From Shewanella baltica (GTDB taxonomy: Bacteria; Pseudomonadota; Gammaproteobacteria; Enterobacterales; Shewanellaceae), in contig NZ_UGYM01000002.1 in NCBI RefSeq assembly GCF_900456975.1, positions 868,001 through 932,000 on the forward strand: a DNA stretch of 64,000 nt, given 5' to 3'. A program made the translations under genes and the position numbers. Of the stretch, positions 41,363 through 51,001 are shown one piece after another. The notes beneath the pieces are model-generated. The model saw only the letters and a list, made by a program, of their open reading frames with translations. It was not told where the DNA came from and did no database searches. Position 1 is the first letter of the stretch. Each line of letters opens with the position of its first letter.

Positions 41363-44300
41363 TTAGGCTTTAGATGCAAGCTCCTGCTGCTTTGCCGTCT
41401 CTTGAGCCGCTAACTCTTGTGCTTTAATTGCCGCTTCGAGCTTAGCTTCAACATATCCCGGTGAATGGGTCGCTGCCGAGATTAATCGATACATGGCAGG
41501 GATGACGAGTAGTGTCACAAAGGTGGCGAATGCCATACCGAAGAACACTACAGTACCCACAGCGATACGACTTTCTGAACCTGCGCCCGTCGAGAAAATT
41601 AGCGGCACAGCGCCCACTAATGTGGTGAAGGCTGTCATTAGGATTGGCCGCAAACGACGGGATGAAGCGTCGATAATGGCTTTATCGAGTTCAAAGCCGC
41701 GGTCACGCAATTGGTTAGCAAACTCCACGATAAGGATACCGTTTTTGGTCACCATACCAATCAACATGATCATGCCGATCTGGCTGTAGATGTTGATCCC
41801 TTGACTGGTTAGCAGTAGGCCTAAGAAACCACCAAACACGCCCATAGGCACAGTAAACATCACCACTAATGGGTTGATAAAACTTTCAAACTGCGCGGCT
41901 AAGACTAAGTAAGCGACCAGTAAGGCCAAACCAAATACGATGAAGATACTGCTTTGGTTTTCCTTAAAGTCTTTGGATTCGCCGGTGTAGCCAATGGAAA
42001 TATCTTTAGGCAATAATTCAATGGCTTTAGCATCAAGAAACTTTAAGCCTTCACCTAAGGTGTAACCTTCACTGACGTTAGCCTTTAGGGTGATCGATTT
42101 TTGCTTATTGGTGTGACTTAATCTTTGGGCCGAAGCAATCTCTTCGATATGGGTCACTGTATCAAGCGTCACTAATTCGCCTTTACCGGAACGCATGTAG
42201 ATTTGGCTAAGATCGCCAACGTTGTTAAAACTATTTTCATCACCGCGCAAGTACACATCGTACTCTTCGCCGCGATCCACATAGGTGGTTTCGGTGCGAC
42301 CGCCGAGCATGACTTCTAAGGTTTGCGACACTTCATCGACACTGATACCCAATTCAGCCGCGCGTTCTTTATCAACAGTGACAATAAGCTCTGGCGTGGT
42401 TTCGGCGTAGTCTAAGTCGGCGCCTTCCATCATAGGGCTGGCATTGGCTTCTTCTTTGAGCACCTGCGCCCACTTAAACAGTTCGGCATAGTCCGAACCA
42501 CCAAGTACAAACTGCACGGGTTCACTCGATTGCCCCCTAAAGCCTGGCATCATAGGGCGAACCATCACATCGGGAATGTCCTTCAATGCTTTGCTTATAA
42601 TCCCAAGTGCTTGCTGCGCTGATGCGGTGCGTGTACCCCAATCTTCAAGCTGCATAATAACAAAGCCTGTTTGATCGCCAGCACGGCCACCAAACGCGGG
42701 GGCTTGCACGCTAAAGGATCGCAGCACACCTTGACCCAGCAAGGGCATGAGTCTGTCTTCAACTATATCCATATTGGCTGTCATACGGTTATAACTGGTG
42801 CCTTCTGCGCCTTTAATAAAGGCGAACAATACACCGCGGTCTTCCTGCGGCGCGAGCTGTGAAGGTACTTGTTGCATTAACCAAGCGCTGCCGCCGATAC
42901 AGGCGATGATAACTAAGGGCGCGAGTAGACGGAGTTTAATTGCCCGAGTCACAGCAACACGATAGACACTTTCCATGCGGGCAAAACCGCGATCGACCCA
43001 ACGATTAAAGCGATTCGGTTTGACGTTAGCTTTCAGCAGTTTGCTGCTCAGTACAGGAGTAAGTGTCAGTGCCACTAAGGACGAGAACAGTACCGATACC
43101 GCTAGCATCACAGAGAACTCGGTAAATAACAGTCCGACCATGCCGTCCATAAAGGATATAGGTAGAAACACCATGACTAATACCGCTGTGGTGGCGACAA
43201 CGGCAAAGCCTACTTCGCGGGTACCTTTATAGGCTGCTAATAAGGGCTCTTCACCTTTTTCGATATGGTGGAATATGTTCTCGACCACCACAATCGCATC
43301 ATCGACCACTAGACCGATGGAGAGGATTAATGCCATCAATGTCAGTAGGTTAATCGAATAACCTAGCATGTTAGCGGCGATAAATGCCGAGATTAACGAT
43401 ACCGGAACCGTTACCGCAGGGATGAGTGTCGCCCGCGCTTGTCCGATAAAGATATACAGCACGAGTACCACTAAGGCGCCGGTGACATAAAGGGTGCTAT
43501 ACACCTCGTTAATCGAGCGGTCAATAAATACGGTAGAGTCGAAGTCGACCACTAGGCTAGTGCCTTCGGGCAGGAAGTCTTGTACGCGATCGACTTCTTG
43601 GTGCACTTCTTTGGCAACGAGCAATGGGTTGGCATCGGACTGGGCAATAATGCCTAAGCTGATGTTAACGATACCGTCGCTTTTGAAGGTAGAGTTTTCG
43701 TTTTGTGCGCCAACAGCCACATCGGCCACATCTTTTAAGTAGATAGGCGTGCCATCGCTGGCGGTACGCACCACAAGGTAGTCAAAATCCTTTGGCGTGT
43801 AGTACAAGCGTTTGGTACGCACCGACATCACAGTGGTGTCGTTTCGCACTTGGCCGCCGGGTGTTTCGATGTTTTCTTTGCGCAGCGCGTTCGTTATGTC
43901 TGTGACTGTGACATTGCGGCCCGCCATTTGCTCGGGTCTGAGCTTGACGTACATGACCTTGTATAAACCGCCAGAAATACTGATGGAGCTCACGCCGCTG
44001 ATAAGGCTAAATCTGTCCTCTAACACGCGCTGGGCGTAATCCGTTAACTGAGTGCGGTCCATCACACTCGAACTTAAATTCACATAGACTGAGGGCTCGC
44101 CCGAACCGTTGTCTTTTGAGACGACAGGATCTTTCGCATCTTCAGGCAGCCTGCGCTGGGCGCGGGCCACAGCGTCACGCACATCACTTACGCCTTCGGT
44201 TAAGTTCCACCCGAGGAGGAATTTCACTGTGATACGCGAGCTACCATTACGTGTGGTCGACGTGATTTCGTCGATACCACTGATCCCCGTCAGTTCATCT

Positions 44301-44503
44301 TCTAGGGTTTTAGTGATCTGGCTTTCCATAATGGCCGCCGACGCACCCGAGTAACTGGTGCTAATTGTGACCACAGGGCTTTCGACGTCGGGCATTTCCC
44401 GTATCGACAATTTAGAGAAGGAGACTATGCCGAATACGCACAGCAGTAAGCTTAAAACGATGGCAACGACAGGGCGTTTAACCGAAACATCGGATAACCA
44501 CAT
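41363..44503 (-). CDS. RND efflux pump, inner-membrane transporter (second system)
   Basis: This 1046-residue HAE1-like pump begins MWLSDVSVKRPVVAIVLSLLLCVFGIVSFSKLSIREMPDVESP, more like the VexF/MexK/MdtB-style branch than the first RND pump here. Key residues are in GLVVDDAIVVVENIFHH (helix 4) and GMVTKNGILIVEFANQ (helix 10). The C-terminal tail, rich in Ala, Gln and Glu, is cytoplasmic. Its ATG overlaps the adaptor stop (TAATG), so translation is coupled. There is no outer-membrane channel gene and no adjacent regulator. Confidence 0.94.
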   Translation of the reverse strand: MWLSDVSVKRPVVAIVLSLLLCVFGIVSFSKLSIREMPDVESPVVTISTSYSGASAAIMESQITKTLEDELTGISGIDEITSTTRNGSSRITVKFLLGWNLTEGVSDVRDAVARAQRRLPEDAKDPVVSKDNGSGEPSVYVNLSSSVMDRTQLTDYAQRVLEDRFSLISGVSSISISGGLYKVMYVKLRPEQMAGRNVTVTDITNALRKENIETPGGQVRNDTTVMSVRTKRLYYTPKDFDYLVVRTASDGTPIYLKDVADVAVGAQNENSTFKSDGIVNISLGIIAQSDANPLLVAKEVHQEVDRVQDFLPEGTSLVVDFDSTVFIDRSINEVYSTLYVTGALVVLVLYIFIGQARATLIPAVTVPVSLISAFIAANMLGYSINLLTLMALILSIGLVVDDAIVVVENIFHHIEKGEEPLLAAYKGTREVGFAVVATTAVLVMVFLPISFMDGMVGLLFTEFSVMLAVSVLFSSLVALTLTPVLSSKLLKANVKPNRFNRWVDRGFARMESVYRVAVTRAIKLRLLAPLVIIACIGGSAWLMQQVPSQLAPQEDRGVLFAFIKGAEGTSYNRMTANMDIVEDRLMPLLGQGVLRSFSVQAPAFGGRAGDQTGFVIMQLEDWGTRTASAQQALGIISKALKDIPDVMVRPMMPGFRGQSSEPVQFVLGGSDYAELFKWAQVLKEEANASPMMEGADLDYAETTPELIVTVDKERAAELGISVDEVSQTLEVMLGGRTETTYVDRGEEYDVYLRGDENSFNNVGDLSQIYMRSGKGELVTLDTVTHIEEIASAQRLSHTNKQKSITLKANVSEGYTLGEGLKFLDAKAIELLPKDISIGYTGESKDFKENQSSIFIVFGLALLVAYLVLAAQFESFINPLVVMFTVPMGVFGGFLGLLLTSQGINIYSQIGMIMLIGMVTKNGILIVEFANQLRDRGFELDKAIIDASSRRLRPILMTAFTTLVGAVPLIFSTGAGSESRIAVGTVVFFGMAFATFVTLLVIPAMYRLISAATHSPGYVEAKLEAAIKAQELAAQETAKQQELASKA

Positions 44504-45612
44504 TATTTAGTCTCCGTAGCTTTTGGGCTTGAAAGCTCAGCCGCACGGGTAGATGCCTTGGCATCAAGCGTCACTTCATTGATTTGCAGACCATCGCGCA
44601 TATTCACTAAGCCCTGCACCACGACTTTGTCACCTATTTTTAAACCGTTTTCAATCAAGACTTGATTATCGATACGCGCCCCTAACTGCACTTCGGTGCG
44701 GTTGGCAATGTGATCGGCATTAACTACGTATACGTAACGTTTAGTGCCAGAATATTCCAGGGCTTGTACTGGCACCATAGGTGCAGAAATCGCAGGGAAC
44801 GTGATAGTGGACGACATCATCATGCCCGGTTTTAAGCGATTTTTTGGGTTGTCGAATTGCACCCGCACTTTAAGGTTTAAGGTTTCTTCATTGACGCGGG
44901 GATCGATAGCGACAACTTTGCCAGTAAAGGTTTCATCCGGCCAAGCACGGCTGGTGGCCGCCACTTGCATACCTATGCTCAATTGCGACAGGAAATGTTC
45001 TGGCACTTGTAAGTCGAGGCGCATGCTAGATAAATCATCAAGCGACATTAATTCAGTGCCTATGCTGACCATCTTGCCTTCGCTGAAATTAATCAGTCCC
45101 GTATTGCCCGCAAACGGCGCAATCAGCGAGTGGTAATGTAAATCGGCTTGGGCTGAAGCTAAGCGTGCTTGGGCGATATCCACACTGGCTTTTTGTGCGT
45201 CAATCTCGGTTTGGGTGATGGCGTTACGGCTGATCAGTTTTTCAAATTCTTTGAGTTTACGCTTTTCATCGTTGAGAAATGCATTAGCCTCGGCGACAGC
45301 GGCTTGGGTTTTCATATCATCGAGTTCGATGAGTAACTGGCCTTTTTTCACCGCTTGGTTTGAGGTCACGGCGACTTGCTTAATCTTACCTGTGACTTGC
45401 GGCGCGATGATCACCGCGCGCTCGGCAGCGAGTTTGCCGATAAGCGAGATAGATTGTGCTAACGGATATTCAACGACTTCACCCGTGACCACTGGAACGG
45501 TACGCATAAGGTGGGGAGCGCTTTCGGGTTTGGCTGCTTGAAGGACATCACTAAAACTCACCGCTGTGGCGATAACCGCAAGCAGGGCAATGGCAATAAT
45601 GGTTTTTTTCAT
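44503..45612 (-). CDS. RND efflux periplasmic adaptor subunit (second system)
   Basis: This 369-residue membrane fusion protein has a single N-terminal membrane anchor or signal (MKKTIIAIALLAVIATAVSF) with no lipobox, unlike the first adaptor. The lipoyl halves (AERAVIIAPQVTGKIKQVAVTSNQAVKKGQLLIELDD and IAPFAGNTGLINFSEGKMVSIG) surround a coiled hairpin at about 100-155, followed by barrel and proximal domains. The start at 45612 (ATG) was preferred to TTG 45633. It is the first gene of a two-gene operon with the pump. Confidence 0.92.
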   Translation of the reverse strand: MKKTIIAIALLAVIATAVSFSDVLQAAKPESAPHLMRTVPVVTGEVVEYPLAQSISLIGKLAAERAVIIAPQVTGKIKQVAVTSNQAVKKGQLLIELDDMKTQAAVAEANAFLNDEKRKLKEFEKLISRNAITQTEIDAQKASVDIAQARLASAQADLHYHSLIAPFAGNTGLINFSEGKMVSIGTELMSLDDLSSMRLDLQVPEHFLSQLSIGMQVAATSRAWPDETFTGKVVAIDPRVNEETLNLKVRVQFDNPKNRLKPGMMMSSTITFPAISAPMVPVQALEYSGTKRYVYVVNADHIANRTEVQLGARIDNQVLIENGLKIGDKVVVQGLVNMRDGLQINEVTLDAKASTRAAELSSPKATETK

Positions 45613-45822
45613 TGTAATTATTATCTCGCGCAAAGGCAGTTGAAAAAGGTGATAGCTCTAATGGGGCTATTCTAGTGAATAACCTATCTGAGTTGGGTAA
45701 AAGTTTGTAAAGGTAAGCAAACGAAAATGAAAGAAATTGTGTTTTTTGAGCCTTGAACACAATTCAACGCGGCTTTTGCGGTTTTTTTGTGCAAAGGGCC
45801 AGTGCGAGAAGACTCTAGTGCG

Positions 45823-46617
45823 CTAGGGATGGACCTCAGTACGCGTTTTTTCCACTGGGGCTTGAGTCGTTTCAACTTGAGGATATTGGCTTAAAATGGA
45901 AGCTAATCGACCATCGCTGCGCATACTTTCTAAGCCTTGATTAAAATCCGTCACTAACTGCTGATGATCCGTCACGGCCAGAGACACCCCTAAGTGAAAT
46001 ACCTCTGTCGCTATGGGTTGACCGACTTGTTCAAAGGCATCGTTATATTCAGCGGGGCCTTTTTTAATTAAGTATCTGGCTAAATTATGGCCAATCAAGA
46101 CTAAGTCGATACGCTTTAAAAATAGCTTCTTGAGGTTCATTTCATCCGAATTACCTTCTTCGGTGGTGAGCCCTGCGGCGAAGATTTCGGGTGGATTAGC
46201 GTAACCGCGACCTATGCCAATCGTGTAGGGCTTGAGCTCAGAGAGCTGACTAAAGCTCAGCGGCGCATCTTTACGTTTATAAAACACGATTTGTACGGGT
46301 TGGATTGGCGCAGAATATTGAGCCCATTGCTCACGCTCTTTGCGATACCAGAGTCCAATAATGCCATCGGCTTGGCCCGTTTTAACGAGTAAGGCTGCGC
46401 GAGCGAAGGGATAAAACTTAAGGCTGGCATTGTAACCTTGGCGTTTAAAGGCTTCTTTGACCACTTGTGCGACGCCGCCCTGTTCGGGTAAAGCATCGGC
46501 ATAAAAAGGAGGGTAGTTAGTGGCGACTAAATGGAGTTCTCGACCCGCAAATGCGGGGTGGATAAAGCCGAGCATAAACAAGCAAAAGCCAGATAATGTG
46601 AGTAATTTTTTCCCCAT
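45823..46617 (-). CDS. Periplasmic solute-binding protein, SBP_bac_3 type
   Basis: This 264-residue exported protein has a clear signal peptide (MGKKLLTLSGFCLFMLGFIHPAFA), followed by a family 3 binding domain (LHLVATNYPPFYADALPEQGGVAQVVKEAFKRQGY, YPFARAALLVKTGQADGIIGLWY). It has no membrane or ATPase partner nearby. It is 190 bp upstream of the second RND operon on the same strand, but with its own gap, so linkage is uncertain. It is similar in layout to the protein at 22142-22966. Confidence 0.85.
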   Translation of the reverse strand: MGKKLLTLSGFCLFMLGFIHPAFAGRELHLVATNYPPFYADALPEQGGVAQVVKEAFKRQGYNASLKFYPFARAALLVKTGQADGIIGLWYRKEREQWAQYSAPIQPVQIVFYKRKDAPLSFSQLSELKPYTIGIGRGYANPPEIFAAGLTTEEGNSDEMNLKKLFLKRIDLVLIGHNLARYLIKKGPAEYNDAFEQVGQPIATEVFHLGVSLAVTDHQQLVTDFNQGLESMRSDGRLASILSQYPQVETTQAPVEKTRTEVHP

Positions 46618-46724
46618 ATCTACTCCAGCACTTAGGTGAGTCGCACTTGGCTTGAGTATAGTCAGAGTTAATAAAAACTGGCGAACTTATGAGTACTAAG
46701 ATGAGTGCATGTTGAGAGCAATAT

Positions 46725-46788
46725 AGATTTAGAACTATGCCGATTAAGAGCCATGCAGATTGAGAACGCTACAGATTTAGAACCATGG
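46725..46788. repeat. Four tandem 16-bp units
   Basis: AGATTTAGAACTATGC, CGATTAAGAGCCATGC, AGATTGAGAACGCTAC and AGATTTAGAACCATGG follow one another exactly (46725-46740, -46756, -46772, -46788) in the gap between the solute-binding gene and the phosphatase gene. Confidence 0.75.
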
Positions 46789-46896
46789 TGGGTGCCCGTT
46801 TTACCTTTGCTTATTTATACATTCGCGCCCTAACTTATTCATGCATTAGGGCGCTTGGGCATTCACATATTATGGCGAAGATATTAGTGAGGTATT

Positions 46897-48099
46897 TTAT
46901 AGCGAAACCTGCTCACCCTGATACAGACCGCGGCTGAGTTTGCCGGCGTCAATAAGTAACAGTTCACCGGATTGACCATTCTTAATGCTGCTGTCTATCG
47001 CAATGATTTTATTGTGATAGAGACCAAGCACTTGCTCCTGCGATGTGTGTCCAACGACAATATGCTCGACCTTGAAATAGTTCAGTATGCTATCGATATC
47101 CGACTCTTTCAGTTCATCTTTAAAGTAACCGCGATACCAAGTCGGGCCATTGGTAAAAAACAGAAAGTTGAGTAAATCATCTTTCTTCAACTCGGCTTTT
47201 TTATCATCTAAATGCTGACGAAATAGTTGGTTAGCCTCGCTGATATGTAATTTACGCTCGACCCATTCAGGGCTGATGCCGCCGTGCATAAACAAGATAT
47301 TATTGATTTTGACTAAGGTGTGTTTGCTGCGAAGCCATTGGCCGATTTCTGTGTCTTTGTTGTAGAGCGCATCGTAGTGGCGTTTGAGTAAATCTGCCGA
47401 GACTTGGTAGCGTTCGTTGACGTAGCGTAAGTCGCCGCGAAACACCATTTGCTCGTGGTTGCCCATGAGTAGATGTAAGCGCCCGCCCGCAGCTTGGGCT
47501 TCTTGATCTAAGGCATATAAAAACCACAATACTTCATTGACTTGATGGCCACGGTCAAACATGTCACCCGTCATTACCATATGACCGTCACCAAAGGCCC
47601 AGTGGTTATCTTTGTCGATAATCTTATGGGCTTTTAGCAAGTTAATCATTACATCAAACTGGCCGTGTACATCGCTAAGGGCGACAATTTTGCTGACATG
47701 AGTAAAGGTATCGGGCTCAACGGTGGCAGCTAGTGTGTGAAGATGGGGCTCTGGTAATTCACCGCAACTGGCAGGGCGAGTTAACTGCGCCTTCGCAATC
47801 GGCGTTTGTTTAAGCTCACTCTGGCAAATCCAATAGGCAGTGTCTTTTTGAGCATTGTCCAAAAACACATAAGGGCCATCGGTGACGCTGCTTTCTTGAA
47901 TCTTTAGTTCTGGCTCGGCCTCACTGGTATTGGCCGCGAATGAGTTAAAGGAGAGTGAGACAAAGGGAAGCGCGGTAACAAGCCATAACAGGGACGCGAA
48001 TTTTCTATGTCGCTTGAGTATCCATTGGCTGGCTCGGCTCAGTCGGGTGATAGAGAGTGTGATTGGGTGAGCCCCGACTGGCATCGAATTGATTCGCAT
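46897..48099 (-). CDS. Shewanella-like PPP-family phosphatase, exported
   Basis: This 400-residue metallophosphoesterase has the PPP-type motif order VALSDVHGQFD, MTGDMFDRGHQV, LMGNHEQM, FMHGGISPEW and VVGHTSQE, which place two metal ions in the active site. It matches the Shewanella-like phosphatases, a bacterial group to which the cold-active protein-tyrosine phosphatase from Shewanella belongs. An N-terminal hydrophobic stretch at about 37-56 (FASLLWLVTALPFVSLSFNSFAA) indicates export; the 36 residues before it make a long n-region, so a later start is possible. It acts in the periplasm on phosphoproteins or small phosphoesters; the substrate is unknown. Confidence 0.87.
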   Translation of the reverse strand: MRINSMPVGAHPITLSITRLSRASQWILKRHRKFASLLWLVTALPFVSLSFNSFAANTSEAEPELKIQESSVTDGPYVFLDNAQKDTAYWICQSELKQTPIAKAQLTRPASCGELPEPHLHTLAATVEPDTFTHVSKIVALSDVHGQFDVMINLLKAHKIIDKDNHWAFGDGHMVMTGDMFDRGHQVNEVLWFLYALDQEAQAAGGRLHLLMGNHEQMVFRGDLRYVNERYQVSADLLKRHYDALYNKDTEIGQWLRSKHTLVKINNILFMHGGISPEWVERKLHISEANQLFRQHLDDKKAELKKDDLLNFLFFTNGPTWYRGYFKDELKESDIDSILNYFKVEHIVVGHTSQEQVLGLYHNKIIAIDSSIKNGQSGELLLIDAGKLSRGLYQGEQVSL

Positions 48100-48424
48100 T
48101 AGACCGCATCCTTGTTCTTGTTTTAGTTATTCATTCTGTCATTTTAGACACTTGAGTTGATGAGTATTCGAATGTGTAACTTTACGAAGTTAATCTCAAG
48201 TGTTCAATTTTAAACGCTCAGACTCAAGCGCTTAATCTCAAGTACTTAGTTTCAAGTGCTCAACATATTGAAAACACTAAATCATACGGATAAGGCTTAG
48301 GGTCGACAAGTCACGAGGCGGGCTAAATGAAACTTGCCCGCCTCATTATTCAGTTATTTCACACTTGTATGTCTATAGCTGATGACTGTCGTTGCATGGC
48401 ATTAAACGTTGCATGCATTGACAC
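48100..48424. other. Intergenic gap with degenerate repeats and a hairpin
   Basis: The 325 bp between the phosphatase gene and the SnoaL-like gene hold several CTCAAGTGCTTAAT-like words around 48195-48260. They also hold a perfect hairpin (GAGGCGGGC 48315-48323 with GCCCGCCTC 48336-48344) that may end the minus-strand three-gene set, although it lacks a T-tract. Confidence 0.55.
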
Positions 48425-48895
48425 TTACATGGCATTGACGACGGTATGACTATCGACAAACTGTTCGAAACTGACGATTTTGCCGCTGTGTATCTTCCAT
48501 AAATGGGCGACTCGGGCGCTAAAATACTTGCCCGTTTTGACATAGGTACCTGAATAAGTGCCGAAGGCAAAAACCTTATCGCCTTGGGCGACATAGTCTT
48601 CGATATCGACGCGGTAGTTATCCCATTCAGTTTCGAGGCGAGCGAACACCTTGGTGGCTATCGCGCTAAAGCCTACGTAAGTGCCCGCATAGGGAAAACC
48701 TGCCGCCTCTGTCCAGCGTGCGTCACTCGCTAAGGCATGCTGAAGATTTTTGGCGTTCTCGGCTGAGCTACTTCCCTCATAGCTGCTTTTAACCAGTGCA
48801 AGATTCGCATCAGTCTGCCTTGCTGTTTCTATAAGACTTAACTGAGCAGGCTCACTCACTAATGAGCCTGTTGAAATACCATTAAGCATTGGCAT
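48425..48895 (-). CDS. SnoaL-like/NTF2-fold protein
   Basis: This 156-residue protein has the cone-shaped NTF2 fold pattern seen in SnoaL-like proteins: LALVKSSYEGSSSAENAKNLQHALASDARWTEAAGFPYAGTYVG, IEDYVAQGDKVFAFGTYSGTYVKTGK and HLWKIHSGKIVSFEQFVDSHTV. Members act as small-molecule isomerases, hydrolases or stress proteins; no catalytic set can be assigned. Its ATG lies two bases after the stop of the DsbA-family gene, so the genes form an operon. There is no signal peptide. Confidence 0.82.
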   Translation of the reverse strand: MPMLNGISTGSLVSEPAQLSLIETARQTDANLALVKSSYEGSSSAENAKNLQHALASDARWTEAAGFPYAGTYVGFSAIATKVFARLETEWDNYRVDIEDYVAQGDKVFAFGTYSGTYVKTGKYFSARVAHLWKIHSGKIVSFEQFVDSHTVVNAM

Positions 48896-48897
48896 GA

Positions 48898-49590
48898 TTA
48901 TGACTCAAACTGTGCTTCAAGATGGCTTAGCCACTGGGCGGGCTGGCCGTAGAAGCGGTTGATATTAATGGCGGTGATGTTGCCATCATCATCCTCTATA
49001 GCCATCGAAGGGAAACCTTGGGCGCCTATCAAATTCAATAATGCTCTGGATTCAACGATATGCTCATACAGCTTGTCATCTCCTTGGGCATAATGCTGTG
49101 CAAAGGTTATAGGGTCGAGCCCAAGTTCAGCGGCTAAGCTGGCGAGATTACCTTCATCACTGGCGCTGTGACCATCGCGGTAATGGGCCAGTTGTACTGA
49201 GTGTAGATAGGCCAAACTGTCGCCGCCCATAGCATTGACTGCGAGCATGGCTTTAATGGGGGGCGCCGAGTCGAGTACGACTGTGGTATCGCGCAGCAGA
49301 CCATCAAAGTATTTTTCACCAAAAGGCTGGCCGGTTAGTTCGCTAATGCGCAGATCGTGGGGCATAACATAGTCGCGCCAGTTGGCATCGATTTGTTTGC
49401 GTCTTGGGCCTGTGAGCATACCGCCGCCGTGAAGCTTAATGGTAAAGCCAGCTTTGGCTGCAGCATCGAGTAACGGCGCTGCGGCATAACACCAACCACA
49501 TAAAGGGTCGATAATCGCGTGCAGAGTACGCACTTTGGCCGTTGGTGTGCTGCTGGCCGTGCTAGCAGAATGAGTTGTTGGGGTAGTCAT
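48898..49590 (-). CDS. DsbA-family (FrnE-like) thioredoxin-fold protein
   Basis: This 230-residue thioredoxin-fold protein has a CGWC active site (Cys31, Cys34) in IIDPLCGWCYAAAPLL, then a helical insertion and the cis-Pro segment GAQGFPSMAI. It lacks a signal peptide, so it is likely a cytoplasmic dithiol oxidoreductase or isomerase. It sits between the MBL-fold gene and the SnoaL-like gene; tight spacing to the latter implies co-transcription. The first 20 residues, rich in Thr, Ser and Ala, are low in complexity. Confidence 0.87.
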   Translation of the reverse strand: MTTPTTHSASTASSTPTAKVRTLHAIIDPLCGWCYAAAPLLDAAAKAGFTIKLHGGGMLTGPRRKQIDANWRDYVMPHDLRISELTGQPFGEKYFDGLLRDTTVVLDSAPPIKAMLAVNAMGGDSLAYLHSVQLAHYRDGHSASDEGNLASLAAELGLDPITFAQHYAQGDDKLYEHIVESRALLNLIGAQGFPSMAIEDDDGNITAININRFYGQPAQWLSHLEAQFES

Positions 49591-49806
49591 AGTGTTAAAC
49601 CTTTTGGCTTAAGTTCGTCGCTACATTAACGACTTAAGCCCTTTGATATCATCGATTAAAATCGTTAGTTTGGTACCGTTATTTAGGTGCATTCATTTAG
49701 CTAAAAAATGGCACGCAATCGCTCACGTGCCTGTCTTTAACTATTTTCACTTAAATGCCTGCACCAAATCACCTGTATATTAAGTGCCGAGATGTGAGTG
49801 CCGGGC

Positions 49807-50730
49807 TTACATAGGCCAGGTCATTTCGCCCATGTAAACTTTGGCGCTGATTTCAAGCCCTGCATCGGCTGGCATTTGTGGGTATAGCGCCAGCATCTTT
49901 TGGATTAATTCGGCTGAATCTTTCGAGGCTTTTGCTGCGACTTCAAAGGCTTTTACATAGTCACGGGTAAAACCGATGGCACGGGTATCAAATCGCGCTT
50001 CGCCTAAATAGTGCCCCGGGATCACTGTGGTCGGCAGCAGTTTTTCCATCGCATCTAAATGAGTTAACCATTCCTGACGCTCTGCGGTAGTTTGAGTGTC
50101 AGCCATCCAAACATGCGTGTTATCAAATACTTCTACGCCACCTGTAATGGTTTTTGCCGATGGTACCCACAGGAAAGTGTGTTTAGGATGTTTATCATTA
50201 AAACCTTCGATAATCACTTGCTCACCGTCGATGGTGAAAGTGTCGCTGTGAATCGCCTTAGGTAACACTAATTCACTTGGCGCATTGTCCTTTAAAATCG
50301 GACCCCAGTAGGCGAGCTTGCCTTCCATTGAGGCTTTAATGGCATCGACTGTGGTTTGAGTCGCGACAATTTGTGCATCGGGGAAATTCTTTTTAATCAC
50401 GGCTAAGCCGAAATAAAAGTCAGGGTCACTATGGCTGATATATACCTGAGTCAGCTTTTTACCGCTGGCCTTAATCGTATCAACCAAGGTTTGGGCATCG
50501 TTATTTTGAAATTGCGCATCGACTAACATCATTTCGTGTTCGCCGCTGATAAAGCTCGATGACACGGCAAAGATGCTGTTTTCGCCCGGATTAAAATGGC
50601 TCACTTGCAATGGTGCCGCATTGACCACACCGAGTCCCGCTAGCAGCAAGGTAGCGGCTAGACTGATTTTAGACGAGGCCTTCAATGTGGCGTTAACTGT
50701 GTTGCGTATAGCATAGGTCGATGTGTTCAT
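49807..50730 (-). CDS. Exported MBL-fold protein with atypical metal motif
   Basis: This protein of about 307 residues has a signal peptide (KISLAATLLLAGLGVVNA) and a metallo-beta-lactamase fold: LMLVDAQFQNNDAQTLVDTIKASGKKLTQVYISHSDPDFYFGL, then TKTITGG-like and VIPGHYLG strands. The usual HxHxDH motif reads HSDPDF, so two histidines are replaced by Asp and Phe and the metal site must differ or be weakened. The start at 50730 (MNTSTYAIRN) places the signal peptide sensibly; the longer frame to 50784 adds 18 residues. It is divergent from a LysR gene and probably heads a set with the DsbA-like and SnoaL-like genes, 216 bp away. Confidence 0.83.
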   Translation of the reverse strand: MNTSTYAIRNTVNATLKASSKISLAATLLLAGLGVVNAAPLQVSHFNPGENSIFAVSSSFISGEHEMMLVDAQFQNNDAQTLVDTIKASGKKLTQVYISHSDPDFYFGLAVIKKNFPDAQIVATQTTVDAIKASMEGKLAYWGPILKDNAPSELVLPKAIHSDTFTIDGEQVIIEGFNDKHPKHTFLWVPSAKTITGGVEVFDNTHVWMADTQTTAERQEWLTHLDAMEKLLPTTVIPGHYLGEARFDTRAIGFTRDYVKAFEVAAKASKDSAELIQKMLALYPQMPADAGLEISAKVYMGEMTWPM

Positions 50731-50946
50731 TTTTGGCTCACTTATAGTCACAGGATGAAAGAGTAAAAAGGTTCGATTTAGCATTCATTGATTTGCAGCT
50801 GCTGCAAAAAGTGAGTTAAGTATAGGTTGCAGTAATCAATAGATAAATGCGAGTATCTGCCCATATTTGTTGCATTAATCGGACGAATAGCCGGATGAAC
50901 TCTTAGTTATTATTCATGTGGGGGCGCGAGTATGTGAGTGGGCCTA

Positions 50947-50988
50947 GTGATTGAACGTGAGTGATTGAACGTTATTGATTGAACATGA
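50947..50988. repeat. Three tandem 14-bp units before the lysR start
   Basis: GTGATTGAACGTGA, GTGATTGAACGTTA and TTGATTGAACATGA run end to end and finish just before the GGAG ribosome binding site of the LysR gene at 51002. Confidence 0.8.
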
Positions 50989-51001
50989 GTGGAGATAAAT
51001 C

